From Macrosoma leucophasiata (Eukaryota; Arthropoda; Insecta; Lepidoptera; Hedylidae): 64,000 bases of DNA. The notes beneath the pieces are model-generated. The model was not told where the DNA came from. It saw nothing but the letters and a program-made list of their open reading frames with translations, and searched no databases. This document shows, one piece after another, positions 43,541 through 53,585 of the stretch (its first letter is position 1; the number at the start of each line of letters is the position of its first letter). The DNA lies in NCBI GenBank assembly GCA_036365455.1, contig JAWQUS010000004.1, forward strand, positions 1,495,501 through 1,559,500, in the 5' to 3' direction. Made by a program: the position numbers and the translations under genes.

Positions 43541-43732
43541 GGTTCTATTGGGTTTATTGCATTTTCTGGTTTAAGTTTCCCAGTACAGAGTTTGGTGAAG
43601 TGCCCGACGATGTCAACAGGCTCGCCACCTGTTACATGTGACAAAACGTAACCGGCGAGTCGTGGGTGTTTTCATTGTGTGGTGCATTTACCTCCGCCTA
43701 CCTCTTTGGGGACAACATGCGTGAAGTTACGT
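43541..43732 (+). repeat. SINE-B copy, 5'-truncated
   Basis: From ggttctattgggtttattgc through aggctcgccacctgttacat to cctctttggggacaacatgc. It abuts the head of the preceding inverted REP-A without spacer. Confidence 0.75.
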
Positions 43733-44125
43733 AAAAATACCATACTTACTGGCGCAGGCGGAATGGCCGGCCACCATCTGGTGTTTGTGCAATTGAACAT
43801 AATACTATAATACGTTTAGTTACTAAGCTAAGTAATCGAGAATATCTTTCAGATTGATCAATATTATTTTATCTTACGATAACTTCGTGATGCTCTACTG
43901 ATTCTGTTATGCAAAATAATATTGCATTTCAAGTTAGTTATGTTAATTTTACTACATTTATTATAGTACTGCGCAATTTGTGTCTTAATATCATTCTAAT
44001 GAATATTTACTTACTTCGATTGTTTCATTTGAAACTGATATTATCTATAAAAATTAAAAAAAAAAATACATTTGCGCAATTCACACGAGGTAGTATGAAA
44101 CCTTCAAAAGTTTTCATAAAGACAC

Positions 44126-44265
44126 TCCCATAAACGTATTTTAGCTAAAGTGTTGCTAATCTCTCCTTTGTCTTTTTCTATCCTGTACATTTGACAATGC
44201 AACTGACAAAGACAAAGCATTCTATAGCTGAAACGTATCTAAAGTACGTTTATGAATAAGGGGGT
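44126..44265. mobile_element. Mariner-type MITE, unbroken copy
   Basis: Left end degraded (ctcccataaacgtatttta), right end cgtttatgaataagggggt followed by TA. The interior (tctcctttgtctttttctat, caactgacaaagacaaagca) matches the copies at 10051 and 36843. Confidence 0.8.
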
Positions 44266-44774
44266 TAGTACAATGCTTCTTATTTCATTTTCTTTCTGTC
44301 TTTTTTTACTGTCGCTTTTCCGTTTCATCCAAATAACAACGATACTAAAGAAGTTCATAAAAAAGCATTATTATATATATATATATATATATACATAATG
44401 CTTTTTTTTCGATATGATAATACTAACTGTTGGCATATCACCTCTAACACGTTCTTGAGAACGTGCTTGCGCATAGCTCGTATGGGAGCTCGGTCTGGGG
44501 TTTAATGTTTTTGTTTTGTCTCTGACTGATCTTCTTGCCATATAAGGTGGCCTTAAATTTAATACCAAAGAAAAAAAGAACGATTTCAAACAGACCTTGA
44601 ACTTTACGATGATTTATTAGTCCCTACTGCTACAATCGCATTAGGAAGAACGTCCAAAGTCCAATTCTTTTCCTGTCTTCGGTGACAGTATTTTTCAATG
44701 AAATATGTAAATATTGGTATGAACCTAAGAGCAAAACTTACACCAAATAATCTATTATGAAGCTTCTTGGATCA
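44266..44774. other. Intron; AT microsatellite in a hairpin
   Basis: 44364-44410: aaaaagcattatta followed by (ta)n and tacataatgctttttt forms an AT-cored hairpin. No other recognised feature. Confidence 0.5.
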
Positions 44775-45200
44775 GGGGTGCGACCGCCTATCGAAATTGC
44801 TTTTCGACGAATTGGCATTGTCATTGCTGTCAAATTTTCATGTCGATTTGTAGCTCCTTTAAATCCCTACTAATATTATAAATGCGAAAGTAACTCTGTC
44901 TGTCTGTTACCTTTTCACGTCCAAACGACTGAACCGATTTTAATGAAATTTGGTACAGAGATAGAGCTGACATCGAGAAAGAACATAGGCTACTTAGTTA
45001 TTTATAAAACGACATCCACGCGGGCAAAGCCGCGGGCAGCAGCTAGTGTATTGATAATTTGATTGATATTCTCGTTTTCGTAGGTGATAAACAAGTGATA
45101 ATGGTAGATTATTTCGATTATTGTTATTTAGTAAAATTCGACTTTGAAACTTGACAGCAATGACAATGACGATAGCAATGTCGATAGGCGGTCGCACCCC
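44775..45200. mobile_element. TIR element carrying a Helitron
   Basis: Inverted ends ggggtgcgaccgcctatcga and tcgataggcggtcgcacccc; inner arms cattgtcattgctgtcaaa and the near-complement gacagcaatgacaatg extend pairing to ~80 bp. The Helitron 44864-45046 splits it. No clear target duplication, so superfamily unassigned (hAT-like GGGGTG end is possible). Confidence 0.7.
44864..45046 (+). mobile_element. Short Helitron (Lep1-like), 183 bp
   Basis: Begins TCCCTACTAATATTATAAAT after an A and ends GCGGGCAGCAGCTAG before a T: exactly the A|TC...CTAG|T layout of Helitrons. The terminal gcgggcaaagccgcgggc can form the 3' hairpin. Matches the short Lepidoptera Helitron type by eye. No Rep/helicase, so non-autonomous. 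Confidence 0.82.
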
Positions 45201-45717
45201 GGATAGTTGCAAACAAAAATGAGACTCGATGTTTTTAATGGATTATGGGCACAAAACTTTGTAATCACCATTTGGCGGCAAACAGATTAGGTAATGCGGT
45301 GGTGTTAAGTCCTTATTACCTAATAGGATAACGTTTATTGGGATCGCTAGTATCCAACAAGAATAAGTCTCTTCCCATATATAAGGAGGAACCAATTGTG
45401 TAATCGGTACCATGTCCCCTACCGATACCAAACAAAACGATACTCGACCCAATTGTGGTGTTGGGGTGACCATCCGATCACTTCGGACACGGCGCGGGCG
45501 GTTAGACAGAATAAAAAAACGAATATCGGGTAACACGCACTGATATCGATACTGTCTTTTTGTCGGCATAGATAGAAGATTTGTTCACATGGGTGTTTGA
45601 TTAGTGATGCATCAATAGATGGGATCAAGAGTCTTAGGAATCGGCGTGCATGTACGAAAAATCACCACTACTGAAGATTTGGCTGTCAAGTCTCTATGCC
45701 TGAAATGATTGCCTGAA
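45201..45717. other. Intron with scraps
   Basis: 45266-45305 is a REP-A scrap, minus strand (accatttggcggcaaacaga...gcggtggtg). 45618-45662 is a LINE-L4 scrap (aagagtcttaggaatcggcg). Nothing else recognised. Confidence 0.5.
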
Positions 45718-45913
45718 TTGCCGCTCAATTGGTAGTGTTCAGCACTATCGTGTTCCGGGCAGGTGGTAATGTGCAGCCCTGTAATTTCCCGCACAGAGGT
45801 ATAACACCTTAGGCCTCAGAAGTGGTAACGCATCTGCATTTTGACCTCTGGTCTTTGTGTGTTCACGTCAATGTGAACTGCATGCTTGTTTGCCACTTTC
45901 ATTACATAAGAAA
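45718..45913 (+). repeat. REP-A copy, 5'-truncated
   Basis: From ttgccgctcaattggtagtg to the tail; gtgtgtctataggctgcag...aac is deleted between tttgtgtg and ttcacgtcaatg. Confidence 0.8.
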
Positions 45914-46349
45914 ATGATACCTTGATGTTTTATTGAAATCAAATACAGAAATAATTTGAATTCCGAGAAAGGGCATAAGCTACTTCTTGTACCACTAAAA
46001 GGCACCCGGATGAAGGTGCGGGAAATAACTGATATGATTTTCAGTAAGTAAAACATTCCTTGGTACCCATTAACATAACGTTACCCTACAAAATAATTAG
46101 ATCTAGCGGTCATCGGCGCAATCATCTTAATATAAGTAATCATATGAACTTGATATAAATTATATTACAACCATTGTATAATGAATGCAATCATACATAG
46201 AAATAAATTGATGCAATCACCGTATGTATGGATTCCATACAGAAATATATCTAGTTAAGATTACTATGAGAAGCAAAGTATGGTCTTTATGATACTTTAA
46301 CATACAATTATGATATCAATAACTTTATTATGGATTTAAGCAGTCAATT

Positions 46350-46618
46350 ATTTTTTTTTTTTTTATGTAGGTAATGGAAGTGGCAAACAAGCATGCAGTT
46401 TCACATTGATGTTAAGTGATGACTGCAGCCTATAGACCCACACAAAGACCAAGGTCAAAATGCAGATGCGTTACCGCTCCTGAGGCCTGAGATATTATGC
46501 TTCTGTGACGGAAATTACAGGGCCGTACATTACCACCTGACCGGAACGCGATAGTGCTGAACACTACCATTTCGCGGCAAGTATATTAGGTAATGCGGTG
46601 GTGCCTACACCCGCGAGC
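46350..46618 (-). repeat. REP-A copy, slightly 5'-truncated
   Basis: Minus-strand copy with a long T-tract (46350-46364) and an extra tag in gtaggtaatggaag; stops at acacccgcgagc before the final head. Confidence 0.83.
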
Positions 46619-46664
46619 GAACAATATAGGTACACAGGTTAATAACTGTATGTTTCCATGTTGT

Positions 46665-46764
46665 ACATCAATGTGAACTGCATGCTTGTTTGCCACTTCG
46701 ATTACATAAAAAAAGGTGGCCAACAAGCACGTAGCTCACATTGATATTAAGTGATGACTGCAGC
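46665..46764. repeat. REP-A 3' end (+) abutting interrupted REP-A (-)
   Basis: 46665-46715 is a plus-strand 3' end with A-tail; 46716-46764 starts an old minus-strand copy (ggtggccaacaagcacgtag) that continues at 48453 after a LINE insertion. Confidence 0.75.
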
Positions 46765-48452
46765 TTATTTATTTATTTATTTATTGCCTTTGGTACACAA
46801 AACAGATTACAATCACATAATAATTACTAAAAACTAGATTGCAATCCAAAATATGCGTACACATCATGGTAAACTGATAGGTATATAATCTGATTTACAT
46901 CTATAATTTAAAAGGAAAAAAGAAAAAGAGTTTAAGTAGTTAGAATATTGTAGGATCAATTATTAGAAGAGCGCTATTTGATGACGTTCGTAACTACGTA
47001 GCGTTTGAAGGTGTTGAATTTGTAATTAAAAATATCTATACTAACATCATTCATGGATATTTCGTTATACGTACGACACATGCGCACGACTGGATTATAC
47101 TAAGAAGTATTATTTTTAAAAACTTGAAGTGAAAATGTTTTTGGTTTACGAGTTACGCGATTTATATTAATATGAATAGTACTTAATAACAATGATGAAT
47201 CAATACTGGAGTGTAAGACTTTATGTAGCGTAAGCAGATCATTCTGCTTTCGCCTGATGTATAGCGGTGTAATTTAAAATTTATTCAATCGATCAGAATA
47301 ACATGATAACTTTCGGCCATAACCCAATCTATACGATAATATCCTTACAAATTTCTTTTGTACTGCTTCTACAGCCTCAGAATGAATTTTGTAACACGGG
47401 GACCATATGCACGACCCATATTCTAAATTCGTTCGAACCAGAGTGTTAAAAAGACTACAGAAACTAGATGGATTTTTTAAAGGTTTCGCAGCTCTCGTGA
47501 TAAATCCTAGTAACTGATAAGCTTTGCTGGTAATGGAATTAATGTGATCTCGGAATGACAGTTTTTCATCGAAATGTATCCCTAGATCTTTAACAGTACT
47601 TTTCCTTTCTAATGTGTGACCTAGTATATTATAATCATAGTTGGTCTTGAAACGTTCGTACGTAAAAGTGATTACAAAGCATTTTTTTATGTTAAGTGTC
47701 ATCTTGTTATTGCTGCACCACTTTGACACGGCATCGATATCCCTCTGAAGAGCTAGGCAATCGAATTTATTATTTACTGAGGTAAAAATTTTGAGGTCAT
47801 CAGCGTATAACAATGTTTCACAAGTAAGCTTAATGACTAAGTCATTTATAAATACGATGAAAAAGAGTGGACCTAAATGAGATCCCTGAGGCACGCCGGA
47901 TGTTATTGGCGCAGGAGGAGATTTGTATCCCTTGATAGCTACTAGCTGACTCCTATTATTTAAATACGAATTGATCCATCGAAGCAATTTACCATGAATA
48001 CCGGACAATGCTAGTTTTTGACACAAGAGTAAATGGTCGACTTTATCAAAAGCCTTCGAGAAATCAGTGTAAATTGCGTCTACCTGGCCATTTTTAGCAA
48101 AAACTCTGCATAGGTAATCCTTGTACTCTAAGAGGTTACTAATAGTAGAGCGCTGTTTCATAAATCCGTGCTGCTTGGAACTAATTAATGGTTTTACTTG
48201 ATTGAAAAAATAGTCATAAACAACTGATTCAAACAATTTTGCCATACTAGAGAGAATGCTTACCGGTCTATAGTTTTTGCAATCACTGATGTCACCTGAT
48301 TTGTGAATAGGTATTACATACGCAACCTTCCATTCTGTGGGAAAATTACCTGATAGTAAGGAATTATTAAATAATAAGGTTAATGGAGTAGAGAGTTCCA
48401 AAGAACAGGTTTTTAAAAATTTGTTCGGTATACCGTCGGGGCCCGCACCCCA
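46765..48452 (-). mobile_element. LINE-L2 inserted into REP-A
   Basis: 5'-truncated non-LTR element with an (aata)n-type tail (plus strand ttatttatttatttattt at 46765-46785). It splits a REP-A copy: gactgcagc on the left resumes as ttatagacatttacatataa on the right, with ttat present on both sides as a short target duplication. The coding part is listed separately. Confidence 0.85.
47274..48450 (-). pseudogene. Reverse transcriptase of LINE-L2 (jockey/CR1 group)
   Basis: About 390 codons open from the truncation point, starting GAGPDGIPNKFLK. Motifs in order: WKVAYVIPIHKSGD..NYRPVSILS, KQHGFMKQRSTISNLL, AIYTDFSKAFDKVDH (first catalytic Asp), TSGVPQGSHLGPLFFIVFIN, LLYADDLKIF (catalytic DD), LGIHFDEKLSF, and the C-terminal YGSCIWSPCY and AVQKKFVRIL. 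All catalytic residues are present. The endonuclease and the first part of the RT are missing by 5' truncation. The clean frame suggests a fairly recent insertion. Confidence 0.9.
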
Positions 48453-49566
48453 TTATAGACATTTACATATAAACCAGGAATATCTCAAGGCAAAAGTCAG
48501 CTATATATCTATATTTTTGCGGCATAACGAGTTCAACATCCAGTCAGGTCTGTTCAATTTCACATTAGCAACCATTAATAGCTGCGAATTTGTAAACTTC
48601 GATGTTTGTTGAATTTTAGCGGAATCAGCAAAGGAAGTGATTAGTAATTGTATACTGGACGGTTTGCTGCGAGTTTTATTGTTGAATCAAGTTGATATTA
48701 GAGTAGGAAAGAACTACCTATAAAATTATGTTCAATTTTATGCTTCAATTAGTGCAACATATCTACACAAAAACCAGAAGTCTAAATAATAAAGTACCAA
48801 CAATAAAAATGAAAAATGATAATAATATATAATGAAACACCCCTACCATATATATAATTATAACATATAGGAAAATAATAAGAGGAAAAACTAGGTCCGG
48901 TCAGTCCCTATAATCAGCACCCGTTTACGAGTATGACCCATTTGGAAACAATTGCCCTCCTCGACCATTTTGAAAGGAAAAATCAGCAATCCGTCACATG
49001 ACCAATTCGTTCTAGATTACGAAAAGATATGAAAGCCGGATCAAATAATTTATTTTTAAATTAAAGTACCTATGAGATTTTATTAAATCATAATGGCTCT
49101 ATGGAATATATGGACCATTAAGTATAATTGAATCAATTGAAGTACTTACTATAATTCGATTTTCCATGGAAAGTGAATCATGAAATAGAGAAAACGACAA
49201 TGGATTACATAAGATAGATAACAGCAATCGATATTTTTTTTAGATTACGATTATTTATTAACAAATTTTACAGGCTAGTTACAGGGGTCAAAAACAAGTT
49301 TTAACTACACTGAAAAAATATTGATTATGTTCGGACGCATCACTTTGCTAACCACGGAGATCGGTGCTTAACCTCAATGACGATTTTGATCATCAATGCA
49401 TAATACGAGCAATTAATGCAATGACACTTAAATTTTTTGCGATACAAAAAAAGTGTTTTGCTGCTGATCGTACCGTTCCTGTCATGCTCATCAACCACGA
49501 CGCCCGCTGCTCATTGGGTCGTGTTATTGAATTTTAATGAATCTGAATCGGATTATCTTTCACTAG
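48453..49566. other. REP-A remainder, then AT-rich DNA
   Basis: 48453-48490 is the continuation of the interrupted REP-A (tatagacatttacatataaa). 48757-48785 shows another faint scrap (atctacacaaaaaccagaag). The rest is AT-rich with no recognised element. Confidence 0.5.
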
Positions 49567-50063
49567 ATTTTGAATTTGAGTTTGAAAGCGAAAAGCATTA
49601 ATGAAAATTTAAAGATAATGAAAACTAATTCTCAATTCGACCCGCATGTAATAATTGAGCATAATATGACGGGTATTACGTTCTGTCAGAAATGGATCAA
49701 ACGGAAAACTAGTTTCAACACAAAAATAAATAATATCAACCGTCCAAACGCATACGTTCATTCAACGATGAAAAGAAACGGATGTTTTAAGGAATACCAG
49801 AGCAAAGGTCTTACAAATGAAACATTAAAAAGTGTAAACAAGAGTGAAAACATAGATTTTGTGTCTATAAAATCCTATTTTAAAAGAGCATCCGAGAAGC
49901 CAGCTGCAACAGTGGCTGCGCAAGCGCATGCCCACGGCTCTGGTAACAGTAATGCGATCAGTCGCGGCGCGCCCACCAAGCGAGACGTACGTAACTCGAG
50001 CCCCGTACCCGTTCATGACCGACGAAAGTGGATTTCCTTTAGGGAAAAGGGTTCAAATGACTG
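49567..50063 (+). CDS. Putative nested plus-strand ORF, unknown function
   Basis: Open frame ending in TGA at 50061-50063, about 164 codons from the position after a plausible acceptor (tatctttcactag at 49566); the first in-frame ATG gives 148 codons. N-terminal half is Lys/Asn/Ile-rich (ITFCQKWIKRKTSFNTKI); the C-terminal half is Ala/Gly/Pro/Ser/Arg-rich and clearly GC-richer, with AAQAHAHGSGNSNA and VPVHDRRKWISFREKG. It contains SIKSYFKRASEKP. No domain recognised. It lies inside the 42.6-kb intron, antisense to the host gene. It could be an exon of a nested gene, a processed pseudogene or chance. No clear poly(A) signal follows within 200 bases. Confidence 0.4.
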
Positions 50064-51963
50064 AGGTTACTTCGAGACTGGTTGGCATTTATAGACACGC
50101 CTGTAAATTTAACAACTGCTGTCTATAATTTACTGCGACTTTAAATTTCTTGTTAATTCATATAATTTTGTCTTAGAATATTCATAAAATAACATTAATC
50201 TAAGTGTGTTCTTCAGTTATTTCTACTGTTGCATTGTAATATTGTTAGTAAAGAAATTATTTTAAGAAATAAGCAACAGTAGAAAAAAAAATTGCTTCTC
50301 CATCTTGATTGGCCCTGTAATTAATAAGTTGGTTGTTGTGCTCATTTTTGTGTAGATGTTTATAGACTGCAGTTACCATTCACCATCAATTTGAAGTGTG
50401 TACTTGTTTGCTACCATCACAACAAAAAGTATCTCTTTTGGTTTAAAAGCGTCAATTTCAGAAAATGCTCAGAATTTGCATACTAAAAGCGCCATTACAT
50501 TAAGTAGTAGCAGTAGTTCTGCAATATAAATTTAATAGTGATAAATTCCATAAATCTAATTCGAACCTCATCACAAAATAATTGCGACTATCAATTTGCT
50601 CACAGAAATGTAGTGGTTTATTTGAAACCGTGCATAATGTGTAATGGCTAGTATGCCTCCATAATAACAGCAAATTATTGGAATGCCCATGAATTATCTG
50701 AAGATGTCCACATTCGTTGACATACTTGACACGAATGGTACTTCAATCTATTTTACTCATATCACTTTTGCCTTATGAACCATGATGTGCCTACCATTCC
50801 TTCAATTCTGAGGAAGGTCCCTATATAGAATGAGACTCCGATATTTTTGATGATAATTTGAACCATTGGTGCTAACGACTTACTAAGTGTTTATTGCATG
50901 AATTCGGATACTAGCTCCCGTTGTAATTGGAAACTGAATAGAACGTTTCTAAAACACCATCGATTCTGAGAAGTGTTTTGCAAAGTTTATAATGGTATGG
51001 TATAGAAAAAAAAATATTGGGCAGTGTTTGAATGTATACAATCTTCAGGGAAATAATCCTAGTTGCAATAAAAAGCCGAGGAAATATTCGCGATTGGGAC
51101 TCTTCCAATATTATTACACCTTCGGCAACTAGCTGTTGAACGTTTGGAGTACTTATTTATTTGATGCTTGGAGGTGGATGAACGACAACTTCGATCGCCG
51201 TCTTTCTGATGCGAGACACGAGTCTTAACAGTACAGTACAACAGCAGAGAGTAGGTACTAAAACTGTAGATACGACAAGTGATCACTATTTACTATTTTT
51301 ATACCTATACATTTTTTTTTAAGATGTTACGGAAAGCTATCCATAAAAGATAGCTTTATAACATCGCGGAATTTTTCTGAATCTACATCCAACATCTACT
51401 TTAAGCTAAAATATTCCACCATGTATTGTTTTGTTATAACGCAAAGGTTAAGTCAGCGTCTTCGATGAAAGCTCTCAAGCAGCTGATTTTTTCCGATACC
51501 TCAAAACACAGTCAGGCTGTCAACAATATGAGCACATTTGCTTTGCTTTTAAGCGGTTTTTGAAATTCATCATTTTATTTCACAATAACCCGTATCACTC
51601 ACAGTACTACGTCAACCATAATCTTGCCCACTCCAACACAGTTGAAGTATTATTGCACCGCCTAATTAAAGCTACCGTTCGTCTAATGCTCTAATGGCCT
51701 GCAAGATAATAGAGGCCATTTGTTCTCAATTGGCATGAACTAATTTCCTGATTAGGTTTACAGGGTAGTTCATTTATAGAAGCCGTTGAAAGTTGCTTTA
51801 ATTTAAGATAGCAGAGTTGGAGTGTTCCGTTTCACAAACAATGCTTTGGTGTTCTACGATGTAAAATATGGGTGGTTGGATACATTTGACATAATTTTCA
51901 AATTATCTTTTACCCAATTCGAGATTCTTTTGAAAGTTTCAAAACGAGACTCGAAATCGTTTT
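50064..51963. other. Intron, mostly unassigned
   Basis: 50335-50430 is an old REP-A 3' half, plus strand (tttatagactgcagttacca). 51325-51352 has a 9-bp hairpin aaagctatc/gatagcttt. Minus-strand ORFs at 50911-51286 (Ser/Arg/Cys-rich) have no recognised domain. Confidence 0.4.
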
Positions 51964-52275
51964 TTTTTTCTTTATAAAAAAATTTTTCACAGGCATGTGT
52001 TAATGCGAAATAATATAAAAACATTATTAAGGGTAAAAGCGACTACTTAACGATATTTAATAAACTGCAAAGTTTATTATATCGATTGCCTAACTAGCAT
52101 TGTTTCGCAATAGATGTCGCTACTGCCACCATAAGGCAATGCAATAAATGTGAAGGAAAGATTCGACAAATCGGGCAGGACTTCGGTTGCTCAGTTGGAA
52201 GAGCGGCTGGACTAGATTCCCAGTGGCCGCGAGTTCGAGTCTCGCCTGAAGTCAATTTTTTCTTTCCATTTTTCT
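51964..52275. repeat. SINE-E with tRNA-like unit, adjacent to exon 1
   Basis: Shares gcctaactagcattgtttcg, tgtcgctactgccaccata and aaagattcgacaaatcgggc with 17130-17220, and the flank acaggcatgtgttaatgcga with 17020-17045. 52180-52252 folds as a 73-nt tRNA-like unit: acceptor ACTTCGG/CTGAAGT, D stem GCTC/GAGC, T arm GCGAGTTCGAGTCTCGC, anticodon position AGA. The anticodon stem has an A-C mismatch and a serine tRNA would need a long variable arm, so I call it tRNA-derived SINE, not a gene. Lies ~150 bases 3' of exon 1's donor. Confidence 0.7.
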
Positions 52276-52427
52276 TTATAAAAAAATTGTTTCTTTTTTT
52301 GCGTTATTTATAAAGTTTTGTAAAAAAATCGTAGACCAAATGTTGTTGGGATTGATGTAGAAAGGCTGCCTGCAAGAGGTGATGCGCTAATTTAAATTAA
52401 CCCTGTATAAATAAAAACTTAACTGAC

Positions 52428-52567
52428 CTTTCCTCCAGCATTTCATTGAAGGTCTTGGACTTGGCGCGCGGCTGGCTCGGCTCGTTCTCCAGGCGACGCA
52501 CTTCCACGCACCGCTCTATTATATGCTCCACCCGCTTCCGCCGCGACGACTTCCAGTTGTCAAGATT
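52428..52567 (-). CDS. Exon 1 (first visible) of large cytoskeletal-adaptor-like gene
   Basis: Coding exon, entered in phase 0 after a pyrimidine-rich acceptor ending ttctacaccag and left in phase 2 at GAAAG|gtcagt. It encodes 46 residues beginning NLDNWKSSRRKRVEHIIE and ending in SKTFNEMLEE, basic at the start and acidic at the end, predicted mostly helical. The pattern WKS.RR followed by KSKTFNEMLEER resembles the WKSRRR...RRKS.KTY.E...EE block of LIMCH1/LMO7 proteins (Drosophila Smallish), which act at the actomyosin cortex and cell junctions. That family link is my recollection, not a search. It is more GC-rich than the surrounding intron, as expected for coding DNA. There is no start codon here, so an upstream exon must exist, probably beyond 52.6 kb; I could not identify it. 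Confidence 0.85.
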
Positions 52568-53329
52568 CTGGTGTAGAAGAAACAATTTTATGTAAAAAAA
52601 AAGGAGGAAGAACATTCAGATTTATCCAGGATTTGGCCAGCAACCTGTGTATAGTCCAACCTGCTTCACACTGGTGGAGAATTAGAAAGATATTGAAGGA
52701 AATGTGGAAAGTGATTTAGGTCGACAGCGTATGAATCTGCGATAAATATTTTAGACGATTTATAAAACTATGCTACAAGTGGGCACGTTTGATGTCGAAT
52801 TTCTGTACTACGACTTCTTGCTGTTTTTTATATATCCATGTTATACGGCACTATTGTTATCGGCTCACGGCAACAGGCGTGTATATTCAATAAAATATTA
52901 TGTGTAGGCGCAGTAAGTCAGTTTTCCATCTATCAACTTCTCTGGCGTTAACTACAGATACTGCGTTGAAGCTTACGCCCCCAAGCTGTTTAGAATACCA
53001 TGGTTATATCACCAGGAAAAACATTATGTTACAAAGTTAATAATACTAATAATACTTGAAACTTTCTATCAATAAACAGGAAGGTCTCGGAATACGTTTA
53101 CTAGACGCTGATTGCTTATCACATCATGATCATACTAATGATCGATGGTCGAAGTATTTGTATCACAAAATGATATGATTGCGGAAGTTTCTTTTGCGTT
53201 CACATATCATTCAACAGGTGAGTTTTATTGTTGACAAGATATATTATATGTAATTTGTAACAACCGTGAGAATCGGAGTAGACAACGCGATTTTGTACGC
53301 GTCGTAAATTTAAAACTAATTAATAGAGA
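52568..53329. other. Upstream intron, nothing recognised
   Basis: DNA 5' of exon 1 on the minus strand. No further exon, promoter or repeat family recognised. Confidence 0.4.
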
Positions 53330-53585
53330 TGAATGACTAAACAGATATACAATGCGAATGTGGATGGTTGCAGAGGCCCAGGAAGACCAAGACTGACCTA
53401 CCGTGACCAAATAGGTCGAGCTCTGTCTGATGGTGCGGTCAAAAGTCTTAGGAATCGATGTGCATGCATCAAGAGAATGATGAAGGTAGACGAGGCACGA
53501 GAGGTATGTCAGGACCGGGATATCTGGCGCTCTACACTCTCTGCCTACCCGTTAGGGACCTGGCGTGAAGATACATACATAATAG
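53330..53585 (+). mobile_element. LINE-L4 3' end, third copy
   Basis: Begins gatgaatgactaaacagat; frame MTKQIYNANVDGCRGPGRP to LSAYP, then one base lost (ctacccgttaggg against ctaccccgttaggg) shifts the last residues. Ends gaagatacatacat. More substitutions than the 25-kb and 42-kb copies. Confidence 0.75.

Larger units (their letters stand above)
9830..52427 (-). other. 42.6-kb intron packed with transposable elements
   Basis: The interval between the donor of exon 1 (52427) and the acceptor of exon 2 (9830). It contains no other exon that I could phase into the minus-strand gene. Its content is almost entirely retroposons, LINE fragments, MITEs, Helitrons and AT-rich unique DNA, itemised separately. 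The plus-strand ORF at 49567-50063 is the only unexplained coding-like stretch in it. Confidence 0.7.

Noticed and set aside
44369..44392. (TA)n tract as a regulatory site
   Set aside because: Simple microsatellite inside a hairpin; nothing supports function.
49825..50016. Minus-strand ORF as an alternative first exon of the host gene
   Set aside because: Overlaps the longer plus-strand ORF in a GC-rich patch, and no donor in a phase compatible with exon 1 or 2 was convincing.
51059..51286. Cys/Ser/Arg-rich minus-strand ORF as a chorion-like or zinc-finger gene
   Set aside because: Too short, no recognisable cysteine spacing and no second exon.
52180..52252. Functional tRNA-Ser(AGA) gene
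   Set aside because: The cloverleaf forms but has an anticodon-stem mismatch, lacks the long variable arm of serine tRNAs, and is embedded in a repeated SINE-like unit also present at 17.2 kb.
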